Positions 32,611 through 45,737 of a stretch of DNA of 64,000 nt are shown piece by piece. Every line of letters starts with the position of its first letter. Positions within the stretch are counted from its first letter, which is position 1. Location of the stretch: NCBI RefSeq assembly GCF_020379485.1, contig NC_063450.1:31410137-31474136 (forward strand), read 5' to 3'. The position numbers and the translations under genes are program-made. Below the pieces are notes generated by a model, which saw only the letters and a list, made by a program, of their open reading frames with translations, was not told the DNA's origin and made no database searches. The DNA comes from Brassica napus (Eukaryota > Streptophyta > Magnoliopsida > Brassicales > Brassicaceae).

Positions 32611-34527
32611 CAGAAGGTTCATAATAGAATAAAATGGAACGAATACATTTTTAATTTCCATATCAACTTTTAATATTCTAATAAATTTTAAAAATATTTT
32701 AAAAATCGTTTTAAGGAGAGTAAAAATCTTGATGAAACTCAAGTATATGTTGTGGGTGTGTTAAATTGATCATTTTATTTTAACGTAAAATCAATAGGAT
32801 TTTGTCTATTCTATGCACACTTTTTTTTTATTTCTATTTCAAATATTTAATATTTGGATTAGAAATAATGAGTTAAATGCTATTTATATTTCATTATACT
32901 TGTAGGTGTTTAGTTTTTCTATTTTAAAAATGTAACTGAAATTGAAACTAGGCTATAACATTTTTCTTGGATCCAAAAAAATCAAATAAGAACCAATTAA
33001 AAAACTGAACCGAAAATTTATGGTTATATATATGGCTTTGAAACTCCTCTATCTTAAAGAACCGGATCTAGAAAACAACATGAATATCCAAACCCGATAA
33101 GAACAAATCCAAATAGATCCGATCTGATAAGAATCAAGCCAAACCCGATACGATAAGAATCAATGTCCAAGACTATGATTTCATGTGTTTTCTTTTCTAT
33201 AATTTTATAATGGTTTAATTCTAATAAAAATTTCTTTGTAATTTTGTTCTTTTCGTGAAACTTTCAATTAGTATGAAAATTTGAATGTCAAATTTAGAGT
33301 CTAAAATTTTCTAATTTTAATTACTACTAATTTATTTTCAGTTTTATTTTTGCAAAATTTCAGATAAATATTATGGGATTGGGTTAAACTTTAACATGTT
33401 TCGGATAAAAAGAATCAGCCGAACTGAATGATAGCAGAATGTTTCGTGTATTTATAAGTAGAAAACATTTGGAATCGCACCAAATCCGATAAAAACTGAC
33501 CCAAAACCGGAATAAAAAATTTACAAATATCTATATGAGTCCAAATCTCTAAGATCCAAAAGATCATGACCTGATGAAAACCGTCTCGGAACTGAATAAA
33601 ATATCCAAAGACCCATGCCTAATTGAAACCTAATTTAAAATGTTGAATATATTTGGAGTTTGAACATGTAAAAATATATTTTTAATATAACCTTTAAATA
33701 TTTCTTCATAAACATGTTAGGTTTCTTATACATGCTATAATGTGGAATCATAATTTCAGAACTAATTTAATAGTATATTTCTTTTAACTGTCGTTATAAA
33801 ATTTATTTGGGGTGAGTTTTATTTGTACTGTATGGTATCATAATTTATTTATGTATTAATATTTTATATGGTTTTATGCCAAAGAAAACCTTCAAATGAT
33901 TTTGTTTTGCAATCTCATCCTTTGTCTACAGAAAATGCAAATCAAACTACTAAATCTAACCTGCAGTATAACCCTTAATAGTGTATTTTTTTTTTTATTT
34001 ACCTAAGACTGTTTGGATAAAATTTTAGAATATAATATAGAGACCAAATAGTTTAACAACATCAGCTTGGCATGCTTTAACAACAACTTTTTTTGTCTTG
34101 CAAATCCATCTCTTTCAAAACTAATTCTTTGAACCTCACATCTACTTTTTCTTCTGCAGATTTCAAATAATCCGGAAAATCTCAATTTTATGATATATTG
34201 TTTTAAAAAATTTCTCAAACGATCGTATACAAATTATTACAAAATATTTACGTGATTAAATATTATATTGCGGCTTAATTGTGACTTAATGAGTTGATTT
34301 GCATTTTCTGTAAATAAAGAGTAACATTGCAAAACTAACCATTTGGATTGTTTTTCTTTGGAGAAAATTTTATTTTATAGTTAAATCTATAATTTTATAT
34401 AATACAATTATGTGAAGTTGAAATTGGATAATTCATCTATTGATATTGTTTTCAGCATATGCTGTTTATTTAATAATTTGGTTAATATATAGTTACGTAT
34501 GGTTTTACCGTTTTAACATTGTTGTTT
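32611..34527. other. Intergenic, AT-rich with degenerate repeats
   Basis: No gene recognised. 32930-33630 is rich in AACCCGATA/AGATCCGAT-type words, the same repeat class as at 25131. Open frames here (for example 34218-34003 on the minus strand) are short and featureless. Confidence 0.55.
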
Positions 34528-34935
34528 GGGCAAATCTCCAAAATAGCACTTTTTTAAGTTTATATCACAAAAATAGCACTCAAAAACTAAAATGACCAAA
34601 ATAACACCTTTTTAAGTTTATTCTTTGAAAATTTTAATTTTTTTATTTTTCAAAATTTGAAATCTTATCCCCAAAACCTCATTTCTTAACTCTAAACCCT
34701 AAACCCTAAACCCTAAACTCTAAACCCCATAAACCCTAAACCCTAAACTCTAAACCCTAAACCCTAAAATCTAAACCCTAAACCCTAAACCCTAAATCCT
34801 AAACCCCACCCTTTAACTCTAAACCCTAAGTTTGTGACTTTTGATAAAACATTAAGTGCTATTTTTGTGACTTTTAACCTTGAGTGCTAGTTTGGGAACA
34901 TAAACTTGATTTAGTGCTATTTTTGTTTTTTTCTC
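34528..34935. mobile_element. MULE-type MITE with telomere-like interior
   Basis: Flanked by the 9-bp TSD TTGTTGTTT at 34519-34527 and 34936-34944. The ends are imperfect inverted repeats sharing AAAATAGCACT and AAGTTTAT. Sub-terminal copies of AAAATAGCACT recur. The 408-bp element has no ORF. Inside it lies a degenerate AAACCCTA array. It ends about 205 bp upstream of the TPX2 ATG, so it may lie in the promoter. Confidence 0.82.
34683..34835. repeat. Interstitial telomere-like AAACCCTA array
   Basis: About 17 units of the plant telomere repeat AAACCCT, with variants such as AAACTCT and AAACCCCAT. It lies inside a transposon-like element rather than at a chromosome end. Confidence 0.9.
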
Positions 34936-35139
34936 TTGTTGTTTTGATATAATTTTACGGAGTATTAGCCGAAAAAGGACATCTCCAAACGGATGGGGGA
35001 GAAAGAGCAAACGACTGCGTTTAGTCAGTTGATATGGTTAGACTCAAAACGCCATCGTCCAGGTACTCGGAGCGTCAAAATAGCCGTTAAGAGAGAGAGA
35101 GAGTCTGGTCTCCACATTCGAAAGCCTTCCATCGGAGAT

Positions 35140-38100
35140 ATGGATACGACGACGGAGGAGCAAACCGCCGGTTCCGCGAAGACGATGATAGATGAGACTT
35201 ATGATTTCACGGCTCCACAATGGTACAATTTAGAAAACGAAGAGACGAAACTGGATGAACAACGATCGGAGCTCTGGTTCGAATCAGCTACAAGTTATGA
35301 TTCTTCTCGTACGTTTTTCTCACTCATTCATTTGAGTTATGTTCAAGGATTCGTTGTAGTTGCTCTCAGTCTGAGTTTACGGTTTACTTGAGCAGCAAGA
35401 AGAAGAGAAATGAGAATCTATGATAAATGTTGAATCGTAGTGCTCGAATCTTGATTGATCTCAAATCCGTGATAAACCAAATCGTTTTAGTTGCTCTCAA
35501 TCATCTCAGAATCAACTTTGTTATTTAAATGTCTTTGTTGTGTGTTGCAGCTTCGATTCCCATTATCAAAGCGAGGAGATCATTTAAGGTTGAGAGCATG
35601 TGCCAAGTAGAAGAAGAATCAACACAGTTGAAAGTAAAATAGTTTCGGTTTCGTGACTAAGAAGACTAGATAGTTGCTTTGCTTGAATTAACTCAAAAGT
35701 ATTGCTCTCCCTCTCTGTGTAGGCTAAAGGATCATCTGATGAACAAGTAGCTTCAGATATTTTCTCGAATCCCACAAACAAACAAGGAGAATGCTCATTT
35801 AAGAAGGAGAATAATCAAAACAACAACACTAGCACAGATACTCAAGGACACGACAGGTTGGTTATTTACTGCTTCAAGAGATTATTATATCGTCGTTAAG
35901 TAACATACGTTTTGTTTATATTACTCATTCCAACAGTTTCCTAGACGATGTTATTGAGCAAGATAACAAGGAGAACATCCCTCCACCACAAACTGAAGTA
36001 TCTATAATGACCAACACTAAGCTGCATCTAAATTCTACAAAGAATCGGTCTGTGCTGATGCCTATAAAACAGCCACAAGCTAGAGGCGCTAATCAAAAAA
36101 CCATAAAGAGGTAGCTTTCATTGTTATCATTTGGTTTTCACGCTCTTGAATCTTGATTGGTAGATGCTGTTGTGTTGATGACTCCTCATTGCAGGGAAAC
36201 GAATGTTAAGAAAACAGCTGGAACTTCCAAAATGGCTCAGGAAAATCAAGCCATAAAAAGGCAAAAGCTTGATGGAGGTAAATCCAAACAGGTGAGTCAA
36301 CTTAAACTACACTACTTGTTTCACTATCTCACTGCTATGTGTTTAACTGACTGTTGATATCACTAGATTCTCAATCCAAGACCCATAACTTTGCCTCACA
36401 AGACGAAACAAGGTCTTGTTAACACGAGCTTCAACTTATGCCCTTCAATCACTAAGAAAACCGGGACAGAGAACAGAAAGGTGCATTGTGTTTCAGAGAT
36501 GATGTGATGTGATCAAAACCTGGAAAAGTTGTTTTAAACTCTCGTTTACTCATTTTTAAGGTTTACGTCCGAGAGCAAGTTACCCCATTTGTATCAACTG
36601 CTGAATTGATGAAGAAGTTCCAAACAAGTACAAGAGACTTGTCACTGCCTCATGTACAGAACCAATCTAGGCCGATGACACTTACAAGGCTGAACGAACC
36701 AGAGTTTGCGACATCTCAGCGAACTCGTCCTGTGAGACTTAAAAGCACTTCAGAGCTTGAGGAAGAGATGCTAGCAAAGATTCCTAAGTTTAAAGCACGA
36801 CCTTTGAATAAGAAGGTAATAATACGCTGCTTTCACTGTCAATGTCTCTCTTCAGTAATTACTAAGTTTATGTAGTTTACACAACAGAGCTGCACAGAAA
36901 TGATAAAGCCTGAAAACTAATTTTGCATTTCTTTCTATCTGACACAGATTTTAGAAGCTCCAGCTTTGAGCGCACCACAAAGAAGCATACCGCATTTTCC
37001 AGTGTTTAAGGTGAACAACGCTGATCAGTCTTACACTGATCAAACCATTTAATCTGGAGAAGATTCAAACATTTTCTGAGTGAGATGTGGCTTAATTCTT
37101 ACTGTTGCAGGAGTTCCATCTCAAGACAATGGCACGGGCTAGCCAGCATGCAGAGACATCTTCAGTAGTCTCAACGGAAATGTCTAAGGTTATAGAAATG
37201 TTGTCTTTCATGTTGTCTCATTCTAAAGACACTTGAGTTCTGACTAACCGTGACATCTCTTGCTTTCTTCATCCACAGCATAATAATGGGAGGCCTCATA
37301 TCACTGAACCAAAGAGCCCTTTGCTTCAAACAATGCTGAGAGCTCGTCCTATCAAAGCAAAAACTTCTACTGAAATTGAACATGAGGAGCTCAAGAAGGT
37401 GCCAAAATTCAGGGCAAGACCTTTTAATAAAAAGGTAACATATTCAAGTGGTTTATTATTATGTTACCTTTTATTTCAAGATCTTCATCCGTCTCTCTCT
37501 CTAATATGGAAATATCTCTGAACCATTCCAGATATTCGAAAGTAAAGGAGAGATGGGAATATTTTGCAACACAAAAAAGCATGTGACCATACCTCAAGAG
37601 TTCCATTTCCTGACAGATGAAAGGATTTCACAGCCTAACTCTGTTATAGATCTATTCGACAAGGTACTTTGAAAAGTCCTCCAATTCTGCATCTTTGAAA
37701 TTGCAGTGTCTTAACATAACCATCTACTTTGGCAGCTCTCTTTGTACTCTGAATCTTGCCGTGAAAGGCCTCTACAAAGGACCACTACACCAAACCCTTT
37801 CCTTCTGAGGACAGAAGTGCGTACAGAAACCCTCACTTTACTAACAGAAGTAGCTACAACAAGGAATTTTTCTGAAAGATGTTTAATATATGATTAAATC
37901 CAGGAACGAGGTGCTGAAAAAGAAAAGAAGTTTGTGAGACAAGTCATACATAAGCAGACAGACGCTGAAAAGGCCAGAACACCCAAAGCAACCCCATATC
38001 CCTACACAACAGACTATCCTGTGGTATGCATCCAAAGTTTCTTCTTTCAGTTGTCAGTTTTAAACGCGGACAAGTCTGTGACAAATTGTTTCACTTTAGA

Positions 38101-38996
38101 ATTCAGTTCCCACCAAAACCAGAGTCTAAGCAATGCACAAAACCAGAACCGTTCAAGTTAGAGAGTGTAGCTAGGCACGAAGAGGAAATGCGGAAAGAAA
38201 TGGAGGAGAGGATGAGAATGGAGAGAGAAGAAGCCCAAAGAAGAGTGTTCAGAGCACAGCCAGTGATAACAGAGTAAGCAACTGTTCTATGGCTGTTTAT
38301 CAGCAGAAATTCATTTCAGCTTTTCAAAGAGCTCGCACTTACTTTGTATGAATTCTCACCACCTCAGAGATCCAATTCCTTCCTGTTCCGGAGAAAGCAC
38401 GAAAGCCTCTCACAGCAATTCAGGAGTTCAATCTCCATGTGGACGATCGGGCTGTCGAAAGGGCAGACTTTGACCATAAAGTAAAGCTTATATTATCTAA
38501 GTAAAGTAAAAGCAAGTTTTGTTGAAATACCGCCAAGTAATTTGTTATATTCTCTTGGTACTAGATCAAAGAGAAGGAGATGATGTACAAGAGATACCGC
38601 GAAGAGACTGAAGCCGCAAAAATGGTATAATAATAGCTGAAAATTTACAGCCATATGTATGCAACATAGGTTAAAGTTCTGAGCTGAAACTTTGTCAGGT
38701 AGAGGAAGAGAGAGCTCTTAAGCAACTGAGAAGGACAATGGTTCCTCAAGCCAGACCAGTGCCAAATTTCAACAACCTTTTTTACCTCAGAAGTAAGTTG
38801 TAATCCAAATCAGGAGTTGGTTTCTTTTTTCTCTTTTCTTCTCTTTTCTTGCCTTTTTAGTCAAAATAAAACTCCAAACCAATTAAAACACAGGTCAAAC
38901 AAGGAGACGACAGAACCGAAGTCACCGAAGCTTAAAGTGACTAGAAGAATGGAGAGGAGAACAATGATGGCTTCTTCTTCTACTTGCATGAGATAG
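35140..38996 (+). CDS. TPX2: TPX2 spindle-assembly factor, probably truncated
   Basis: Microtubule-associated protein that activates Aurora kinase and nucleates spindle microtubules. Exon starts and ends read from GT-AG signals: 35140-35308, 35551-35633, 35723-35856, 35937-36110, 36195-36291, 36367-36480, 36561-36815, 36948-37010, 37111-37188, 37279-37434, 37532-37663, 37736-37816, 37904-38023, 38107-38273, then exons from 38368 to 38996. Phases agree for the first 14 exons (about 608 codons). Visible are a KEN box (DNKENIP), the TPX2 central motif RPVRLKSTSELEEEML, its repeat RPIKAKTSTEIE, and a basic C-terminal TPX2 domain. A 4-bp TTCC duplication near 38380 shifts the frame, giving a stop at 38471, and a second one-base gap near 38783 breaks the last part. 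The frame is open upstream to 34993. It faces RING1B, as At1g03780 faces At1g03770. Confidence 0.88.
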
Positions 38997-39029
38997 ATAG
39001 CTTATATGAAGTAAAAAGATTACGCATCA

Positions 39030-39259
39030 AGTTTAACCCGACTGAGTTGGGCGAGTGGTTAGAATTTCGTGGTTGAGGTGCCCATGGTGCCAATACGCCC
39101 GGGTTCGAAGCCTCACGCTGCAAACAATTCTCTCGGGCCACTGGGGCATTATTACATGGAGCTCGTCAGCGCCAGGAGGGGGATTAGTCCTTTGGGCCTA
39201 GAAAGCCTTTGGGGAAACCCTGAATTCCTTAAAATTCAAAAAAAAAAAAAAAAAAAAAA
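39030..39259 (+). mobile_element. tRNA-derived SINE
   Basis: A 230-bp element with a tRNA-like head (box A TGGGCGAGTGG, box B GGTTCGAAGCC), a body ending CCTTAAAATTC and a ~20-bp poly(A) tail. The duplication GATTACGCATCA, preceded by A-runs, lies at 39018-39029 and 39260-39271. It inserted about 30 bp after the TPX2 stop codon, hence in its 3' UTR or just beyond. Confidence 0.92.
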
Positions 39260-39541
39260 GATTACGCATCAGCAGAAAACTACTGTTCAAGAACACGCTT
39301 AAACCACAGCAATCTTCCTGTGTTCCCACTGATATACAGAGTAAAAAAGAAAGATTTCCCTTGTAAGAACTAGCTCCGTAAATATTAAACATCGTCTACA
39401 ATAAGGGAAAAAAAGTCACAAATGTAAAACTCCATAGAGATTAGCTACTTAAATCAAAAACCAACTGGGATATATAATCCTTGACCCGTCTTTATATATA
39501 CGTTGATGTTTTGCAGCACGTACTTCAGACTTTAAGTTTCT

Positions 39542-42363
39542 TCACTCGGTTTGCTTCTGCCTGTAAGCTATGGTCTGGAAAGGAAAACAACCAAATAAGG
39601 AATATTTTTTCAGATAGTTGAATCATACATGGAATAAGAATAATGAATATAGGAAAAAATTATTTATTATCGAAGACGCTATACCAAATGTTGTTCCTGG
39701 CTTGAATTGAAATCGGTTTTGAGCTTCGACAATGTTTCATTGTCTTCCAGACTTTTCATCTCATCTTTGGATGATGCTGCTGAAGCTGAAGCCATTACAG
39801 GAAGATTCTCTACAGTCTTATCTTCTCCTCCCAATCCTTTTTTTACCAACAACAATTCAACATCTTCAGTTTTCAAATGCATCTCAAGTGCCACAAACTG
39901 TTCAACATTGAGAAACACACAAGTATTTTAGCGCGTATGTGACTGGGAATCATCTATATATATTACAAACTTTCTATACATGAACTGAAAATTAAAGACT
40001 AGTTACTTTTTACTGTGTCAAGGCTGGTGTTAATAGAGAGAGATGAGTACTCACTTCACGAAGTTGTTTCACAAGGAAGGTGGGTCTGCAACAGAGATAT
40101 GGCTGTGGTAAGTCTGGTACACATTTGGTATCCAGTGAAACAAGCTTGACATGAATATCCACCTGCAGAGAGTAAGTTTAATCAAAATCAAAGATAACTG
40201 CAATCTGAAACACGGAGAATCATCTCTCTCTTTTCTTTGGTACCTCAACACTCTTTCCATCTACGCTACTGCGTAGATACTCCACAAGTCTACTAACGCG
40301 AGCATTCCTCACACTCTTACTACTACCTCCTGCTGTATTATTCTCATGCCTTGGGTTACTCCTTGTAGCACTTCTTCCCCAAGCAAGCATCTCCGGATTC
40401 CACACAAGCCCCGGAGATACCCCTTTGCTGCTGTCTCTATACACTTCTGTATCGTTATCTCCGCAGTTACCATTGTTGTTGTTTGCACCTGCAGAAGAAG
40501 GGTGCTGTGTTGAACGACTTGCAGACCGTTTCCTACGTTTTCTCACCCGGACTTCTGGACCACGCTCATCTGAAGACGAATCTCTGCCTTCTCCGTTGTT
40601 GTTATCTTCATTATTATCATCGTCGTCATGGGCTTCATCAGCGTTGTGTTCCGTGTTTCTGCAGTTCCTTCTCCTCCTGGAGCCACTACCACTACGCTGT
40701 GATCTCATTAAAACAGCTGCCTCTTTACCAAAAGATTTTCTTTTCACAAGAGCCTCAGATTGTCTTTGCGATATTTCAGCTATGGATGCTTGAATCTACA
40801 CAAAACCCATAAGCTCCTCGATAAAAGTTAAAAAAGGGTAAAATAAACATTCTCAACAGCAACAAAACTGCCATATGTATCAGACCTGCTTGTTACGAGC
40901 CTTGTCATCTTCGTGAAAAATGAATTCCTGAAATGAAAAAAAAAAAAGCATTTAACAGCAACAATCTCTCAGAATAATATTAATAATGTTGAATCTTTTT
41001 TTACCTCTTCCTCATAGCTATCAATATTAGTGAACAAAGCTGCAATAAGAGCATCAAACTTTGGATCGTCTCTAAGAGAACGACGGCTTGCACAGTGTTT
41101 CCTGCAAGCAGGACATTCGTTGTTCCTGCAATAGCAATAAACTCCTGAACAAAAAAGCTAACACATATGGCGGCTCCCAAGAGAATGATGAAAATGTAAC
41201 TAGAAAGTGGCATCATAGATACTAAAGCAAGAAAAGAAACTGAAGGCATACCCTAATCTCATGGACTTATCAATACATTCCCGACAGAACCGGTGCAGGC
41301 ACTCCATCACAGTCCTTGTTTTCTTTATAATTCCTGGAAGAAAACAAGAAACTCCCTCCTATCAGCATATGCATACACTGTACTAGTGGAGCTTAAGCTT
41401 AGCAGTAGTCAGCCAAACTAACTTCCCTCAATAGGATAAGTTTAAACATATTCTCTGCAAACAACATTTGGAGTGTCTTCAGATGCATTAGAAATATATA
41501 TTTGATGAAGTACCTAAGCAAATAGGACACTGGACGTCTTTACGGATTTCCCCTAGATCAATTTCCATAAACCTGCATTTAAGTTGAGACAAACAAAGAT
41601 GAAGAATCTGTCAAAACTGGAACTTGCATTTTTTTTTTTTTGAAAAAGGCGAAAGTTAAGTTGAATGGTTATCAAGACTAATGAATACTATAAAACAAGC
41701 TAGCAACTTTACGTTGTTCAGCCACAAGAGCTGAGATAGTTTGGAGGAGCAAGAAGACAATAATTACAACATGCAAGCGATGAATCATCAGATTACTAAC
41801 TTCCACATTTACTGGGTTTGAGACAAACCCATCAGAATAGAGACTGTTATAAAGGAAGGAAGTGAAGGGAGAAGAGAACCCATTACGGAAAAAGCACACA
41901 TCTACAGAGAGAGAGAGAGAGAGAAGAAGATGAATCGTACTCTGATTTGTCTCCTGATGGACTTTTCTCCTTAGAATCTGACCCAAAAAAAATGAGAAGA
42001 GAAAGTCGATCACATGAAACAAACACACAAGAAGAACAAGAAGCGTGAGTTACGTTTCCACAAGTACAAGCCTTTACCTTCTTCTGGTTCTTCATCACCA
42101 TCTTCTTCTTCTTCTTCTTCTTCTTCTTCTTCTTCTTCTTCTTCTTCTACTACTACTTCCTCCTCCTCCTCTTCTTCTTCTTCTTCTACTGCTTCTTCCT
42201 CCTTCTCTGCTTCGTCGCGTTTCACTTCTTCTTGTTCGTCGTCTTTCTTCTCAACCGTCGTCTCTTGTAGATCCTCTGGTTCGTTTTTCTCTTCAGCTTC
42301 CGGGTCAAATCGGTCGAGTTGTTGTTGTTGGTCTCCACCATCCCCTTGCTTCTTCACAGGCAT
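39542..42363 (-). CDS. RING1B: RING1B Polycomb RING-finger E3 ligase, ten exons
   Basis: Subunit of Polycomb repressive complex 1 that ubiquitinates histone H2A in the nucleus. Minus-strand exons: 42363-42078, 41977-41941, 41572-41514, 41333-41252, 41125-41005, 40927-40886, 40795-40244, 40162-40055, 39897-39685, 39574-39542. All have GT-AG junctions and consistent phase, giving 510 residues. The N-terminus is acidic with a long Glu run. The C3HC4 RING is CPICLG...CLHRFCRECIDKSMRLGNN ECPACRKHC (exons 3-5). Exon 7 is basic (RKRRKRS). The C-terminal RAWUL domain spans exons 8-10 (HVKLVSLDTKCVPDLPQPYL) and ends QKQTE. No defects seen. The frame is open upstream of the chosen Met to 42477. Placement beside TPX2 supports RING1B (At1g03770) rather than RING1A. 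Confidence 0.93.
42092..42196. repeat. (TTC)n microsatellite inside RING1B exon 1
   Basis: An interrupted trinucleotide run of CTT/TTC with CTC and TAC variants encodes, on the minus strand, the poly-Glu tract of RING1B. A shorter run is at 42479-42500 in the 5' leader. A separate GA run is at 41907-41925 in intron 2. Such runs usually vary in length between accessions. Confidence 0.9.
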
Positions 42364-43458
42364 TGTTGGAGACTCATGTGATCTTCCTTCTCTCTCCCTC
42401 TCCCACTTCTCTCTCTCCCTCTTCTTCTCCTCCTCTCTCCATATCGCTCTTAGCCTATTCATCTCTTTCTCTCTCATTTCTTCTTCTTCTTCTTCTTCTT
42501 TCCCTTGGTTCGGTGCCTCTGCCGATATATAGAAGAACGCAAAAGGAGAATGAAATCAGACGACGCAAAATAAAAAAAGAAAAGTTGGAAGAGTGATTTA
42601 ACCCCCACTTTTTGTTAATTTCCTTCTATTTAATTATCCTATATATTGAACTCAAAACCATTCAATCCAATTTCTTTTTCTGCATAATTCCATTTTTCAC
42701 ATGCAATTTCACTGTATAACATAAAGTTTATATCGCTGCCTCTCACTCAATTCGTCTTTTTCATTTCTTGACTATAACAGGGGTGCTGGGTGATCGAAAT
42801 CAAACATGGAGGGCTGATTTCCATTTTAACCTGCAACTATATTTTTATCCACGCTTTAAAAACGCAGAAATATTATTTAATTTTTAAACCGTTTATTAAT
42901 TTATAATAGACATGACTAATCTGTTTGTTCAAAACGTTTTGTAGTTCATAAATATTTTTGCATAGTTTATGAAATTACTCACAAAAATCTGTAATCGTGA
43001 AATTTTTTATTTAGGAATAAATTGGTTTTGAAAAATATACTATATTTTAAAATTTTAAATATAAATTTTTAAAAAATAATTAAGATTTATTTAAAACTGT
43101 AATCTTGTGAGCATATATATTTAGGAGATTCATGTTTAATTTTTATCTATTATCTTTAAATACAATATATTTTAGATATAAGTTTTATAATTTAAGCATA
43201 TTTAACGAATAATTTAAGAATATATCAAATAAAAAAACTTATTCTACTATCATTTATTTTATTTCACATTTTCGAATCGTATCTAAGATTTTGATTAATA
43301 TTTCTTCATTATAATGTTTTTATTTCATAGCTAAGATTATAATATAATAATATTAAATATTTATTTCATATTGTACTATTAGATTAATTATACTATAAAG
43401 TGAAAAATACTATAAGTATTATATTCCTTTTCCTAATGTAAGTATTTTATTTGGTGTA
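42364..43458. other. RING1B leader/promoter and AT-rich intergenic DNA
   Basis: 42364-42600 is CT-rich and probably the RING1B 5' UTR. From 42600 the DNA becomes strongly AT-rich with no gene or clear element end until the Helitron at 43459. The open frames on the plus strand at 42014-42596 are antisense to the low-complexity RING1B exon. Confidence 0.55.
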
Positions 43459-45737
43459 TCCCTTATATATTAATTGAGGAACATTTGAAAAGATGTAACC
43501 TCAATTTTGTATTAATTAAAAGAGGCCCCAATGCATAGGTGGCACTAAATTAGGTAGTCAATTACATTCAATTGAAAAATAAGTAGGTCCACATTCGATT
43601 TTTATATGTTGTTAGATACATAAGTTGGTCAAACTATATGATATAATGATATGATATGATATTTTCTTTCCTTAAATAAAACATACGGAATTACCATAAA
43701 TGACTAATATATATATGACAATTAATGAGTTTAATAATAAAGATTTGATAACAATGTATATCTCCTCCATCATTTTTTTGTTTAATTTTATATTATTAAA
43801 ATAAATTAAACAATCAAATTAGCTATAAAAATAAAATTTAGATTTTTTCGTATATGTTATATTTTGAATTTTTAAAAACGACAATAAATGACTAAAACTA
43901 TTAAAATTATTATGTTAAAAATTAATGATCAATTGGTTTAACATTTTTATTATAAGAAGATACACATGATTTTAAAACCATATGAGTAAAAAATATCATT
44001 TAATAATAAAATAAATAAATATATATATATATATATATATATAAACACTATATACCATAAGATTACATAAATATTTTAATATTAAAACTTTCAATGAATT
44101 TTCAAGAACATTTATAAATTATAAATTTATTAAAGATTTCAGATTGAAAATTTTGTTATCGATGATTTAAATATTTTGTTATAAAACGATATGAACGATC
44201 ATAGAACTGTATGATTATAAATTCTTATTTAATAAATAACTATACAAAATATACTATTCCTAGAAAAATAGGTTGGTTCATCTTAACTTATATTACACTT
44301 TTTATTAAACTAACTATCGAATTGATAAATAACGTACCAAAAAATATTTTGCACTTTCCTTAAATAAAAGCTACGAAATTACCTAATATGATTAACGTAT
44401 ATGTGAAAATTAATTATAATGAATAATAAATATTTGATAACAATTTTTGTATCTTAGTTCTTTTTTTAATTTTATATTATTAAAATATATTTAAAAATCA
44501 CATTAAATATATAATAAAAACATTTATAATTTTTCTTATATGTTATATTATGAATTTTTCAAAACGTCTATAAATTATTAGAAATTTGAATATCCCCACT
44601 CTGAAAATTTTGTGATCAATAGATTATTTTTTTTGTCATAATAAGTTACAAATGATCATAAAATTGTATTAATATGAACTTTTATTTAATATTATAAGAA
44701 GATACACATTATTTTAAAACCATATGAGTAAAAAATATCATTTAATAATAAAACATATATATTTATATATATATATAGATTATACTATATACCATAAGAT
44801 TACATAAATATTTTAATATTAAAACTTTCAATGAATTTTCAAAAACATTTATAAATTATAAACTTATTAAAGATTTCACATTGAAATTTTTGTTATCGAT
44901 TATTTAAATATTCAGTTATAAAATGATATGAATGATCATAGAACTGTATGATTATAAATTCTCATTTAATAAATGACTATATAAAATATACTATTCTTAG
45001 AAAAATAGGTTGGTCCATCTTGACTTACATTATATTTTTTATTAAACTAACTATCTAATTGATAAATAATCTACCAAAATTTTTTTTGCACTTTCCTTAA
45101 TTAGAAGCTACGAAATTACCTAATATGATTAACGTATATATGAAAATTAATTATTATGAATAATAAATATTTGATAACAATTTTTGTGTCTTAGTTCTTT
45201 TTTTTAATTTTATATTATTGAAAGATATTAAAAAATCACATTAAATATATAATAAAAACATTTATATTTTTTCTTATATGTTATATTTGAATTTTTCAAA
45301 ATGTCTATATATTATTAGAAATTTGAATATTCCCACTCTGAAAATTTTGTGATCAATAGATTATTTTTTTGTTATAATAAGTTACAAATGATCATAAAAT
45401 ATAACGCATATGAATTTTTATTTAATAAATATTCAAACTAAATAATATATATATATAAACACTAATGATTTAAAGCAACAAGATTGGCTGATCAATTTAG
45501 TCGTCCAGTTGAAATCTTTCAAAAGTATGTGAAAGACTAAAGTCAAAGTAAATATTGATTTAGAATAGTAGTTATATTTTACTAACCAAATACCGAAAAA
45601 AACCGAACCGAACCGAAACTAACCCGATATCCGGGTTGAACACCCGTAATCCAAATGAAGCCAAACTATTGTTTCATTCTCCAAAATATAATAAAAATAA
45701 TAACTTAATCCCGCGCAAGTCACGGGTCTTATCCTAG
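43459..45737 (+). mobile_element. Non-autonomous Helitron with internal ~740-bp tandem repeats
   Basis: Starts A|TCCCTTATATATTAATTGAGG and ends TCCTAG|T. A hairpin-like CCCGCGCAAGTCACGGG lies 10 bp before the 3' end. The start matches the Helitron at 54558. The interior has two long tandem copies, about 43951-44692 and 44693-45430, sharing AAGATACACAT, CATATGAGTAAAAAATATC, TAGGTTGGT and AAGCTACGAAATTACC in order, and a partial third at 43660-43950. It has no coding capacity. Confidence 0.85.

Noticed and set aside
34683..34835. A chromosome end
   Set aside because: The array is short, degenerate, flanked by inverted repeats and a TSD, and genes continue on both sides.
39030..39120. A tRNA gene
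   Set aside because: The box A and box B belong to a SINE head; there is no cloverleaf acceptor stem, and a poly(A) tail and TSD define a retroposon.
42014..42596. Ser-rich and Leu-rich open frames of 172 and 183 codons on the plus strand
   Set aside because: They are antisense translations of the poly-Glu microsatellite exon of RING1B.
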